The notes: generated from the letters alone by a model not told the origin. A stretch of DNA of 9,360 nt from Phycisphaerales bacterium (GCA_007125255.1 SLDM01000307.1:1-9360); one strand, 5' to 3'. Positions 1-6,748 are shown, counted from the stretch's first letter. Numbers and translations are program-made.

Positions 1-30
1 CAGACTATGTGTCATATAGTATGTCATGCA
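1..30 (-). promoter_or_regulatory. AT-rich edge element resembling a half PadR operator
   Basis: This AT-rich patch stands out in a GC-rich background. It contains ACTAT (4-8) and ATAGT (16-20) as inverted arms around 7 nt. The stretch 14-25 (ATATAGTATGTC) matches 11 of 12 bases of one half of the perfect palindrome upstream of the transporter gene (5279-5290). On the minus strand it also offers TTGTGC followed 18 nt later by CATAGT, a possible -35/-10 pair for a leftward gene lying outside the window. The second half-site is not conserved, so an operator role is speculative. Confidence 0.25.
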
Positions 31-262
31 CAACCCGGGTGTCAAGCAGAAAGCGCTTCAGGATTTCGTGTGGGTGGATCTGGCGGAGCAGGGGTCGAAT
101 CCGCCGAGGTGCATACCCAGGGACATAGGAAGATGTCCAGACGGAGCCGTTCGCGCCTGCCGTCATCCGGGGCGATGGGTTCGACGGGCTGGATCTTCGC
201 TTTTGACCGGGTCTTCGTCGTTCATCCACATCACGTACCGGCGAGCCCACCCATGGCCCCAA

Positions 263-357
263 GCCCCCGCCACGGCGGGCCCCGGACTTTCGGGGGGAGA
301 GGGGGGGGCATATTGAGGCGTCCGGGGGGCTGGTGGCGAAGCCCCCCCGTGCCCCCC
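263..357. repeat. G/C-run hairpin block, candidate interspersed repeat
   Basis: Runs of G (292-297, 301-308, 324-329) are followed by runs of C (342-348, 352-357). GGGGGGCT at 324-331 pairs perfectly with AGCCCCCC at 340-347 (8-bp stem, 8-nt loop). A smaller hairpin, CCCGC/GCGGG, lies at 266-279. The core CCCGCCACGGCGG recurs at 467-479. The plus-strand G runs could also form a quadruplex. The look is that of a structured intergenic repeat rather than a coding sequence; its copy number in the genome cannot be seen here. Confidence 0.35.
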
Positions 358-405
358 AAAGAAGAGGTGCCAGGGTCACTCCTCACCCACCCGATTCCCG
401 GATGA

Positions 406-440
406 CCCGGAAGACACGGAAGACCCGGAAGACCCGGAAG
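406..440. repeat. 9-bp tandem repeat, about four units
   Basis: The unit CCCGGAAGA runs as 406-414, 415-423 (CACGGAAGA, one change), 424-432 and 433-440 (partial, ending before a T). It is a short non-coding microsatellite, probably made by replication slippage. No function is suggested by the sequence. Confidence 0.7.
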
Positions 441-587
441 TAGGTGTCCGCGCCACGCTCCGATTGCCCGCCACGGCGGACAGGCTGTCAAACGATGAAG
501 CTCGTCGTACGCGAACCGCTCATCGTGGAAGCTTCACGCCGGGGTCGCCGTCGTCTTGTCACGCGCCAGGCAGTTCGAGACTCCAGT

Positions 588-608
588 AAGTGGGAGCTGT
601 CCCTGCTT
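588..608. repeat. small REP-like hairpin
   Basis: GGGA (592-595) pairs with TCCC (600-603) around a GCTG loop. AAG (588-590) can extend the stem with CTT (606-608) across a small internal loop. The GGGAGCTGTCCC core resembles ends seen near REP-associated IS200-like transposases, but no transposase is present. The resemblance is from memory only. Confidence 0.2.
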
Positions 609-643
609 TCTTTGGCTTCGATGGTCGCCGGAAGAGCCTCTCT

Positions 644-2407
644 TCAGTTCGTCTGGCGATGAACCCGGCGGGCAAGGGACTCGTTCTCCCCGGCCCCGAT
701 CCTCAGAACTGCTTCTTCGTCGTCGGCCGCCGGTTCGATCCGGACGGTCGCCCCGCGATGGGTGAAGATGTCGTAGGCCGCGAACGCGCCGTTCCCGATC
801 GGCAGGAACTCCCGTGCCGGCAGTTGATCGGCTTCAGAGAAGTGGACGATTCGCCCTCCGGACCACGTCAGCTGGATCAGCCGCACTCCCTGATCAAACC
901 TGACGCGTACCACCACCCGACCGTTGCTCTCGGTCGCAAGCATGGCGCCGAGAGACTCACCGCCGGCGACCGGGCCAAGCTCATCGATCAGGGCAGCACA
1001 TCGCGCCGCGATACTCCGGCCCGCCGAGTGTGGCAACGAAGGTGAGACGTGTTCACCGAACGGCTCGGTATCGCCTGCAAACAAAGCCCGTACGACGCGC
1101 TCGGACTCACGACTGGCAAAGGCTGCGAATTCGTGCTCGGCTTCAGTCGCGTCGGGAAGAAACACCGCCATCATCGCGCGTTGCGCATCGGCGCGCAGGT
1201 GCAGCCGGCCATCGATCCGTTCCACCTCGAACACGCCGCCACCATCGACTTCGAACCGGCCGCTCAACCCGGCGTTCTCTCCAGCCAGACTCGGAAGGAT
1301 CGGCTTCGGCGGCCACTTTGCCTCGTGACCGAGCGCGATCAGACTGACGTTGTTCATGACCGCATCGCGCATCGAGCGTCCATTGATGAAATGGTTCGAC
1401 AGGCACACGATCGTCATGCCTTCATCAACGTACCGCCGGTAATCGCAGTTGAACCCGCCATAGTTTCCGGCGTGAGATACGATGCGCGTGTCGCGCGGCG
1501 TCTGAAAGACCATCCATCCGTAGGCATAGCCCATGGTGCCCGCATCGTTGCGCACGTGTTCGGTGAAGAATCGCTGGGTGGAGGACGCATCGAGGATCGC
1601 GTGCGTCCGCAACGCATGCTCCCACCGCAACAGGTCGCCCAGCGTCGAGATGACGTCACCTGCGCCGCGCAGATTGGCCGGCAGGCGCATCTCTGCGGGC
1701 GTCCCCTGATCGGTTTCGCCGGTGTAGGCGCGGGCCTGGTGCGGCTGCGTCGCGGGGAGATCCTTGCGAAACCACGTCCCGTTCATACCGGCCTCGCGGA
1801 AGATCTCGCGTGTGAGGAAATCTTCGAAGGGTTCGCCGGCCACCGCGTCGATCACCCGTCCCAGGACGGTATAGCCCACGTTGGAATACGCCCAACGTTC
1901 GCCCGGCACGCTGGCCAACGGCTCCGCCAGCGCGTCGCTGGAGCGCGGGAGGTACGGCAGGCCGGCCGTGTGCGTCAGCAGTTGATGAATCGTGATCCCG
2001 CGCTTGTCCTCGGGCACATCGTGCAGATGTTCCTCGATCGGGTCGTTCACCGACAACATGCCCCAGGATTCCAGCAGCAGGGCCCCGGCCGCGATGAACT
2101 GCTTGCCGAGGGAACCGATGTCAAAGACCGTCCGTGTCGTGATCGGCAGGTCGCGGCCGCGGTCAGTGGTACCATAGCCCTTCGCGAGGACGACCGTGCC
2201 ATCAATCTCGACGAGCATCGCGCCGTGAAACCCGAATGCTTCCATGCGCGAAAGGTAGTCATCAAGCGACCTCCCGAGGTCGCCGTGGATGGTCACCCCC
2301 GGGTCATCCGAACCATGCGCATCAGCGAGGCATGGCGCCGATGTCCAACTCGCCGCGACCAGAAGAAGGGCGAACACCATACGTGAGTCATGGAGAGGTT
2401 TCATCAT
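644..2407 (-). CDS. secreted class C beta-lactamase-like serine hydrolase
   Basis: This 587-residue protein belongs to the beta-lactamase/penicillin-binding-protein-like serine hydrolase family (Pfam Beta-lactamase; AmpC, D-aminopeptidase and esterase EstB relatives). The three family motifs are present: SLGK with nucleophile Ser99 and Lys102, Tyr174-Ser175-Asn176, and His312-Ala313-Gly314 in place of KTG. A hydrophobic stretch at residues 11-20, ending near CLADA, is a Sec signal peptide, so the enzyme acts outside the cytoplasm. There is no good lipobox. The catalytic domain ends near residue 365; the remaining ~220 residues look beta-rich and are not recognised. The first of two adjacent ATGs is chosen because GGAG lies 8 nt upstream. 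It is the last gene of a minus-strand run, 61 bp behind the epimerase-like gene. The substrate is unknown: this fold covers peptidases, esterases and lactamases, so antibiotic resistance should not be assumed. Confidence 0.93.
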   Translation of the reverse strand: MMKPLHDSRMVFALLLVAASWTSAPCLADAHGSDDPGVTIHGDLGRSLDDYLSRMEAFGFHGAMLVEIDGTVVLAKGYGTTDRGRDLPITTRTVFDIGSLGKQFIAAGALLLESWGMLSVNDPIEEHLHDVPEDKRGITIHQLLTHTAGLPYLPRSSDALAEPLASVPGERWAYSNVGYTVLGRVIDAVAGEPFEDFLTREIFREAGMNGTWFRKDLPATQPHQARAYTGETDQGTPAEMRLPANLRGAGDVISTLGDLLRWEHALRTHAILDASSTQRFFTEHVRNDAGTMGYAYGWMVFQTPRDTRIVSHAGNYGGFNCDYRRYVDEGMTIVCLSNHFINGRSMRDAVMNNVSLIALGHEAKWPPKPILPSLAGENAGLSGRFEVDGGGVFEVERIDGRLHLRADAQRAMMAVFLPDATEAEHEFAAFASRESERVVRALFAGDTEPFGEHVSPSLPHSAGRSIAARCAALIDELGPVAGGESLGAMLATESNGRVVVRVRFDQGVRLIQLTWSGGRIVHFSEADQLPAREFLPIGNGAFAAYDIFTHRGATVRIEPAADDEEAVLRIGAGENESLARRVHRQTN

Positions 2408-2468
2408 TCGTCGGACTCCAGAGGAACGGGAGAAGACTTTTCAGACCATCCGAATCGTCGGAGGGCAG

Positions 2469-3689
2469 TCAGTCGCGGGCGTTCCATGCCTTGAGCACTT
2501 CTCGTTCGCGTTCGGCGCTGATGCCCGCTCTCAGGTTTTTCTGCCGCTCTTCCGGAAGCGATCCGAACCACGCGAGCGTTTCGGCGCAGGTCTCGTGAAT
2601 CGGGCGGAAGGTGAGGCCGGCCGCGACCGCCCGGGCGCAGGAGCGCGTTCCGAACCCGCGCGAGTCGCCCGTCGCCGGCACCCATGCGGGCATGTCCGAC
2701 CAGGCGCGCACCCCGTGCCGGTCGAGGAACGCCGCATCGACCCAGATCAGGTGGGAGGCTTGGTCAGAGACATCCTGGCATGCTTCGAGAAGGGTTCGCA
2801 TCGGCATGCCGCCTTCCGGCCCCAGCGCGTTGAACACCCCGGTGGTGTTCTTCTCCGCGACGTGGACGATCCACCGGCCCAGATCCATCACGTCGATCAG
2901 CTGGACCGGATCACTTCCATCGCCGGGAGAGAGCACATCGCCCCCCCGGTCGATGCGCACCGGCCAGTAGGTAAAGCGGTCCGAGCCGTCCCGCTTGCCG
3001 ACGATCAGACCGGGCCTGATGTTGCTCACGCGGCCGGGCATGGCCGCTTCGGCGGCCTGCTCGCAGAGGGCCTTGAGCGGGCCGAACGTCGCGCCGGTGA
3101 CCTCTTCGACCTTCGGATCGTCGAGGGTACCCACCGGCGCTTCTTCATCCGCGTTCGGCTCCGCGTTCGAAGCGTAGACGGACACTGAAGAGATGAAGAT
3201 GTACTGTCTGACCTGGTCCGCCAGGAGTGTCGCCGAATCGTGCACGATGCGCGGGACGTAGCCGGAGGTATCAATCACCACGTCCCACTGGCGCCCCTTG
3301 AGCGCTTCGAGGTCGCCATCCCGATCACCGCGGAGTTGTTCGAGGTGCGCAAACAGCTCGGGCCGCGTGCGGCCTCGGTTGAACAGCGTCACCTCATGGC
3401 CGCGCTCCAGGGCATGTTCGACAATCGCCGGCCCGAGGAACCCCGTGCCGCCGAGAACGAGAACTCGCATTTTCTTTACCGCTTCCCTGTCGTCTTTCCG
3501 CATCATCGCGCTGACTCCGGGAACCAGACCGGCCGCGGTCAATCCTGCTGCCGCAAGTGCGGTGACATGAAGAAACGTGCGGCGACTGGTGCCTGTGTTG
3601 GTGCCTGTGGTGCTACCTCTGGTGGTGCCTGGGGTGCCCGTACCTCTGGCGTTATCACTGATTGTCGTGGTGGTCGTCGGGGTGTTCAT
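2469..3689 (-). CDS. Tat-exported NAD-dependent epimerase/dehydratase-like protein
   Basis: This 406-residue protein is an extended/atypical SDR of the NAD-dependent epimerase family. The Rossmann nucleotide-binding motif GGTGFLG is at residues 80-86, and the SSVSVY strand is at 167-172. The usual catalytic YxxxK reads TFGPLK, with Phe202 where Tyr is expected and Lys206 retained, so dehydrogenase chemistry may be lost. The N-terminus carries a twin-arginine signal: SRRTFL (Arg36-Arg37), then an Ala/Leu-rich h-region to about residue 61. Ahead of it is an unusual Thr/Gly-rich stretch. ATG at 3689 is preferred over TTG at 3719 because AGGAAG (3696-3701) lies 6 nt before it. The gene lies 64 bp behind the transporter and 61 bp ahead of the serine hydrolase, consistent with one transcript. 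The substrate is unknown; sugar-nucleotide or isoflavone-reductase-like roles are possible from the fold. Confidence 0.9.
   Translation of the reverse strand: MNTPTTTTTISDNARGTGTPGTTRGSTTGTNTGTSRRTFLHVTALAAAGLTAAGLVPGVSAMMRKDDREAVKKMRVLVLGGTGFLGPAIVEHALERGHEVTLFNRGRTRPELFAHLEQLRGDRDGDLEALKGRQWDVVIDTSGYVPRIVHDSATLLADQVRQYIFISSVSVYASNAEPNADEEAPVGTLDDPKVEEVTGATFGPLKALCEQAAEAAMPGRVSNIRPGLIVGKRDGSDRFTYWPVRIDRGGDVLSPGDGSDPVQLIDVMDLGRWIVHVAEKNTTGVFNALGPEGGMPMRTLLEACQDVSDQASHLIWVDAAFLDRHGVRAWSDMPAWVPATGDSRGFGTRSCARAVAAGLTFRPIHETCAETLAWFGSLPEERQKNLRAGISAEREREVLKAWNARD
3588..3658 (-). repeat. imperfect tandem repeat encoding the Thr/Gly-rich N-terminus
   Basis: Plus-strand TGGTGCCTGTG(T/G)-like units of about 12 bp recur here (for example GGTGCCTG two times within 3590-3610 and again near 3625-3633, with CTACCTCTGG and GTACCTCTGG variants). 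They encode the GTGTPGTTRGSTTGTNTGT segment ahead of the twin-arginine motif. A 12-bp period keeps the frame, so slippage would change the length of this segment without breaking the gene. Confidence 0.5.
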
Positions 3690-3729
3690 GTGTCGCTTCC
3701 TGTCGTGATGGCGGTTCAATCGTCATGAC

Positions 3730-3754
3730 AAACCGGCCGCCGCCGGCACGGTTT
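3730..3754 (-). terminator. hairpin between transporter and epimerase genes
   Basis: AAACCG (3730-3735) and CGGTTT (3749-3754) are perfect 6-bp inverted arms around a GC-rich 13-nt centre, which has its own alternative CCGGC/GCCGG pairing. The hairpin begins right at the transporter stop codon. There is no long T tract behind it, so it may be a partial terminator or an mRNA-stabilising end rather than a full stop between the genes. Confidence 0.3.
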
Positions 3755-5172
3755 CAGACGACTGCGTTTTTGCTGAGGGCGTGCTGACGGACGCCGAGGT
3801 AGACGCTGAGACTCGTCCATGCGATGGCGATGGGGACGACGGCAAGGCTCAGACCCAGCAGTCCCGGTGCGAGGGCGTGCAGCGGCCGCTCCGCCTGTGC
3901 GCCGATGACGTCACCGCCCCGGTAGATGAAGGTGTCGATCAGTGACTTGGCCTTGTACTTTTCATCCCGGCTGACGACGGTGAAGAGCGTCTCGCGGGCG
4001 GGTCGCGCGATCGCCCGGTTGACCGCGCGGAACACTGCCTGCACCAGGACGAGGACTGCGAGAGCCGGTGCGGCGGCGAGCCAGACGAACCCGACCATCG
4101 TGAGGATGGGCAGCAGGGCGAGTGCGATACCGACGCCAAGGCGGCGCATGAGCCAGCCGGCCAGCAGCGCCTGCATGAGAAGTGTTGCGATCTGGGTCCA
4201 CAGGTCGATGTGCGCGAAGATCCGGGTGTTCTCATCGCGGCTGCCGCCGAGTGCGTCGACGAGGCGCAGTTGGGTGAAGTAGAGGAACGTCGCGGTGATT
4301 GAGATCATGACGATGTACGCGCAGATGCTGAGGAGGTACGGAGATCTGGCAACTTTCCTGAGGCCGTCGAGCGCGCTGCCGCCGATGATGCGCCTCGATG
4401 GAGGGCTCGTGGAGCGAGCCGCTTCTGCCAACTCCACTGCATCTCGCGGGAGGGCCACCCTGGTTTCCATGTGCGGCGGACGACCCTGCGGGCCGGATGA
4501 ATCCGTCGTGGACTCACCGGGAGAGCCCTGATCGTGCAGCCGATCCATTCGATGGCTGATCGCGCGGCCGAACCAGATCGAGACCTCGAGCAGCGCGGCG
4601 CCGATCAACAGCAGGGCAGCCGTCCCGAGCGTCGATGCGAAGAACGCGCTGACGGCCGAGCCGGTGATGGCGCCCAGGGTTCCGCCGACGGCGATGATCC
4701 CGAAGAGTCGCTTGCTCTGCTGCAGTTGCAGTCCGTCGGCCAGAAGCGCCCAGAAGAGCCCCACTGCGGCCAGGTTGAATACCGAGAGCCAGACGTAGAA
4801 GAGGCGACCGGTCACGGCGCCCACCGCTTCCGGCCAGAGTTCGATGGTGAGCCAGAAGCCGATGAGACTCGCCGCGAAGAAGCGGTAGGTGAGGGGCAGA
4901 AAGACGCGCCGGCTCGTGCGGCTGACCAGCCAGGCAAAGACCGGGTGCACCAGCAGCGTGACCAGCAGTGTGCCCATGAACAACCAGCGAACCGCCTCGA
5001 TCCCCCCTTCGAGTCCCAGCGCCTCCCGTGCCGGACGCAGAACCATGAGACAGGTAAGGAGACAGTAGAACTGTGCTGCGGCGAGCACGGTGACCGCCCC
5101 CTCGCTCCAATACCGTCGCCATCGATCGCGCAAACAGGCCATGCGACTCCGCATCTGGGTCGTTCGATCCAT
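3754..5172 (-). CDS. MFS-type membrane transporter resembling nucleotide transporters
   Basis: This 472-residue polytopic inner-membrane protein has about twelve hydrophobic segments. Six lie between residues 27 and 201, then a long hydrophilic, Pro/Ser-rich loop (about 206-270) and six more between 281 and 458. The conserved C-half segment RPARETLF (390-397), followed by SRDEKYKAKSLID (401-413) and YRGGD (417-421), is typical of bacterial proteins annotated as MFS or Npt/Tlc (ATP:ADP antiporter-like) transporters. In free-living bacteria the substrate of this branch is not established, so nucleotide transport should not be assumed. The ATG at 5172 has no clear Shine-Dalgarno; Met7 or Met11 are alternatives. 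The gene follows padR by 174 bp, and that gap carries a perfect palindrome, so direct control by PadR is likely. Confidence 0.87.
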   Translation of the reverse strand: MDRTTQMRSRMACLRDRWRRYWSEGAVTVLAAAQFYCLLTCLMVLRPAREALGLEGGIEAVRWLFMGTLLVTLLVHPVFAWLVSRTSRRVFLPLTYRFFAASLIGFWLTIELWPEAVGAVTGRLFYVWLSVFNLAAVGLFWALLADGLQLQQSKRLFGIIAVGGTLGAITGSAVSAFFASTLGTAALLLIGAALLEVSIWFGRAISHRMDRLHDQGSPGESTTDSSGPQGRPPHMETRVALPRDAVELAEAARSTSPPSRRIIGGSALDGLRKVARSPYLLSICAYIVMISITATFLYFTQLRLVDALGGSRDENTRIFAHIDLWTQIATLLMQALLAGWLMRRLGVGIALALLPILTMVGFVWLAAAPALAVLVLVQAVFRAVNRAIARPARETLFTVVSRDEKYKAKSLIDTFIYRGGDVIGAQAERPLHALAPGLLGLSLAVVPIAIAWTSLSVYLGVRQHALSKNAVV

Positions 5173-5279
5173 GTGTTCGCCGGCGGGACGGCTGCAGGGT
5201 GTCTGCGGGAGATTCGCCCTTTTCCGCCAGAATCAGGTCGGAAAGCGGTCGCGCCGGAGAAGAAAGAGGATGGGAAGAA

Positions 5280-5300
5280 TATAGTACGTCTCGTACTATA
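5280..5300 (-). promoter_or_regulatory. perfect palindromic operator, probable PadR site
   Basis: TATAGTACG (5280-5288) and CGTACTATA (5292-5300) are exact inverted repeats around TCT. The AT-rich 21-bp site sits in a GC-rich gap, directly after the PadR gene and 107 bp before the transporter start. PadR proteins bind such dyads as dimers, often next to their own genes. The site overlaps a candidate promoter, which fits repression by occlusion. The link to this PadR is inferred from position and symmetry. Confidence 0.7.
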
Positions 5301-5308
5301 CTTCTGAA
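5281..5308 (-). promoter_or_regulatory. candidate -35/-10 promoter for the transporter gene group
   Basis: On the minus strand TTCAGA (5303-5308) and TACTAT (5281-5286) are separated by 16 nt, a reasonable sigma-70-like arrangement. The spacer and -10 box lie inside the perfect inverted repeat, so a bound repressor would block it. The -35 box is a weak match. The resulting leader before the transporter ATG would be about 100 nt. Confidence 0.4.
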
Positions 5309-5346
5309 GCGGGGTCCGGTTGCGGGCCGCGGGTTCAGGGATCCGG

Positions 5347-5913
5347 TCAGGGGCGGCGGCTTCGTCGCTCTCCGGCCGACTTCGCGGCGATCGCTTCGCG
5401 CATCCAGGTGCGCCGGGACTGGACGTCGAGCTCACCGGTGCGGGCGACCAGTTCCATGAACTCATCGTCGCCGGAGTAGAGTTTCTCCCACTCCTTCACC
5501 CGGCGCTCGACCTCTTCCAGCACCTCCATCGCGGCCTTGAGCCAGGCGAGCTGCTGGCGCGGGCTCAGCACTCCGAGAAATCTCACCCGCGAACGGAGCG
5601 GATCGTACGTCACGGTGATCGCCTCATCGCTCATCGGGGGGCCGATCCACTCTTTGAGAGCTTTCAGCCCGGCCGGGGTCATCGAATACGTTTCATGTCT
5701 GCGCCGGCCGGTCGCTTCCTGCCGGACGCGCAGCAGACCGCGCGACTTCAGCCGCCGCATGAGCGGATAGATCGCCCCCGCGCTGCCGCTCCACTGGGCG
5801 GAGGGCGAGTCGAGCATGCGCTGGCGGATGGCATAGGCCGTGCACGGCCCGATCTGCCAGACCAGGCCGAGAGTAAAAGATTCCAGCTCGCTGAGTGAAC
5901 GGCGCTTCGGCAT
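5347..5913 (-). CDS. PadR-family transcriptional regulator
   Basis: This protein of 188 residues has an N-terminal PadR winged-helix domain (about residues 5-85): the segment starting SELESFTLGLVW, then YAIRQRM, the SGSAGAIYPLMRRLKSRGLL recognition region, and the wing with RRRHETYSMTPAGLKALKEW. The C-terminal half (about 90-175) is helical and charged, like the PadR/Vir_act_alpha_C dimerisation region. It probably acts as a ligand-responsive dimeric repressor in the cytoplasm. The frame stays open upstream to an ATG at 6093, but those 60 residues are not family-like, so ATG at 5913 is chosen; ATG at 5925 is a close alternative and neither has a clear Shine-Dalgarno. It lies 174 bp ahead of the transporter, with a perfect operator-like palindrome between them. 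The inducer is unknown. Confidence 0.9.
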   Translation of the reverse strand: MPKRRSLSELESFTLGLVWQIGPCTAYAIRQRMLDSPSAQWSGSAGAIYPLMRRLKSRGLLRVRQEATGRRRHETYSMTPAGLKALKEWIGPPMSDEAITVTYDPLRSRVRFLGVLSPRQQLAWLKAAMEVLEEVERRVKEWEKLYSGDDEFMELVARTGELDVQSRRTWMREAIAAKSAGERRSRRP

Positions 5914-6247
5914 GACGAAGCGCATCGTAGCGAATGAGAGGGGGAAGTGTGTGTTGCTCGAAGACATCGAGGCATCCAGGCACCCAGGTACGGAGTGAAG
6001 GCGGATGGTCAGAGCAGAACAAGGTGCAGTATCCACCTCATCCCCTACCGCATCGACCAATGCCCGAATCATGAAGCAAGGAGTATGACCCACGAAGCGC
6101 GAAGCACCATTCAGGCTCGATGCCCGCCCGCACTTTCCGGCGACCGACCGCCACCCTGGTCAGGCCGGGTCGATCCTGTGTGGCTCAAGTGAGACGCATC
6201 GCGTCCCCGGCAATCGCGGCGCCGCTCAATCACTTCGAACGGGTGAA
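5914..6247. other. non-coding gap upstream of padR
   Basis: No gene is supported between padR and the DinB-like pseudogene. The stretch has a few short repeats (GAAGC at 6073-6077, 6094-6098 and 6101-6105) and the first copy of an 18-bp duplication at its right end. I see no clear -35/-10 pair for padR, no riboswitch-like structure, and no second copy of the 5280-5300 palindrome, so autoregulation of padR through the same site is not evident. Confidence 0.5.
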
Positions 6248-6263
6248 TCACTTCGAACGGGCG
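6228..6263. repeat. 18-bp tandem duplication over the DinB-like stop codon
   Basis: AATCACTTCGAACGGGTG (6228-6245) is followed directly by AATCACTTCGAACGGGCG (6246-6263), differing at one base. The unit holds the last codons and TGA of the DinB-like frame. Because the unit is 18 bp, the second TGA (6230-6232) stays in frame with the first (6248-6250). Confidence 0.9.
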
Positions 6264-6748
6264 GACTGCTTCAGCAGCATGACCTGGCCGATGTGGTAGG
6301 CGTCGTGGGCAAGCAGGCCCAAGGCGAGTTGGCCGCGGGTCCAATTCTCGCGGTGATCTTTACTTCCGGCGGGCAGTTCCGACCAACGATTCAGATCCAG
6401 CGCATCGAGCGCTTCGATCAGGGCGGTCTCGGCCTCCCTGAGCAGTTGACGATCGGCCTGCCACGTGGTCTCATCGGCGCGAGCCGGCAGGTCGGGCCAG
6501 TTCTCCGGGCCGCGGTCGACGAGCCGCGCCCACGCGCCGGCGGTGAGGGCGTGGGCGACCTCACGGCGCCAGAACGCCGCGTGCAGGAGGATCTCCCAGA
6601 TGCATCGGCCGCCGCTCCTGAGCCGGAAGAGGGCGGTCGCGGCGCTGACATCATCGACGGCTTAGGAGAGCGATGGTCCGCCGTACAGCGGCGGCGCTGA
6701 CTCGAGGGAGAACACCGCGCGTTTCATATCTTCGATCACTGCAGACAT
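6248..6748 (-). pseudogene. DinB/YfiT-like metalloprotein gene with in-frame TAA
   Basis: From ATG at 6748 the frame reads MSAVIEDMKRAVFSLESAPP and on to GGPSLS, then TAA at 6662-6664 (codon 29). It continues in the same frame for 137 codons to TGA at 6248. Rejoined, it is a full-length 166-codon DinB superfamily protein: a four-helix bundle with the typical WEILLHAAFWRR helix and HDAYHIGQV near the end. His56, His148 and His152 match the usual three metal ligands. Such proteins act as thiol-dependent transferases or stress-linked proteins of poorly known role. GGAGGT (6753-6758) is a strong ribosome binding site 4 nt before the start. There is no in-frame ATG after the stop until near the C-terminus, so no simple restart. 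The frame is otherwise intact, implying a recent nonsense mutation or a sequencing error; TAA is one base from GAA, AAA or CAA. Confidence 0.88.

Larger units (their letters stand above)
1..643. other. non-coding region with G-rich hairpins and small repeats
   Basis: I found no convincing gene here. The open frames on both strands are low-complexity Pro/Gly/Arg translations without Shine-Dalgarno sites or recognisable domains. The region holds an AT-rich promoter-like edge (1-30), G-rich and C-rich runs with a hairpin (about 263-357), two copies of CCCGCCACGGCGG (266-278 and 467-479), a 9-bp tandem repeat (406-440) and a small hairpin next to the hydrolase 3' end (588-608). It probably separates the hydrolase gene from a gene to the left of the window. 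Confidence 0.6.

Noticed and set aside
80..106. tRNA-like hairpin GGCGGA...TCCGCC with GTCGAAT
   Set aside because: The T-loop lacks the TTC start, the arms do not pair as a T-stem, and no acceptor or anticodon arms are present.
1049..2386. Plus-strand open frame of 445 codons
   Set aside because: It is exactly antisense to the serine hydrolase, which has all three catalytic motifs. The plus frame has no family features and is open because of high GC.
3690..3719. TTG start for the epimerase-like gene at 3719
   Set aside because: ATG at 3689 has AGGAAG at a good distance, while the TTG has no clear ribosome binding site.
5914..6093. Longer PadR start at ATG 6093
   Set aside because: The extra 60 residues do not resemble a PadR N-terminus, and the usual family start falls at 5913.
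6662..6664. Programmed readthrough or recoding at the DinB-like stop
   Set aside because: The codon is TAA rather than TGA, and no recoding hairpin or selenocysteine element stands out; mutation or sequence error is simpler.
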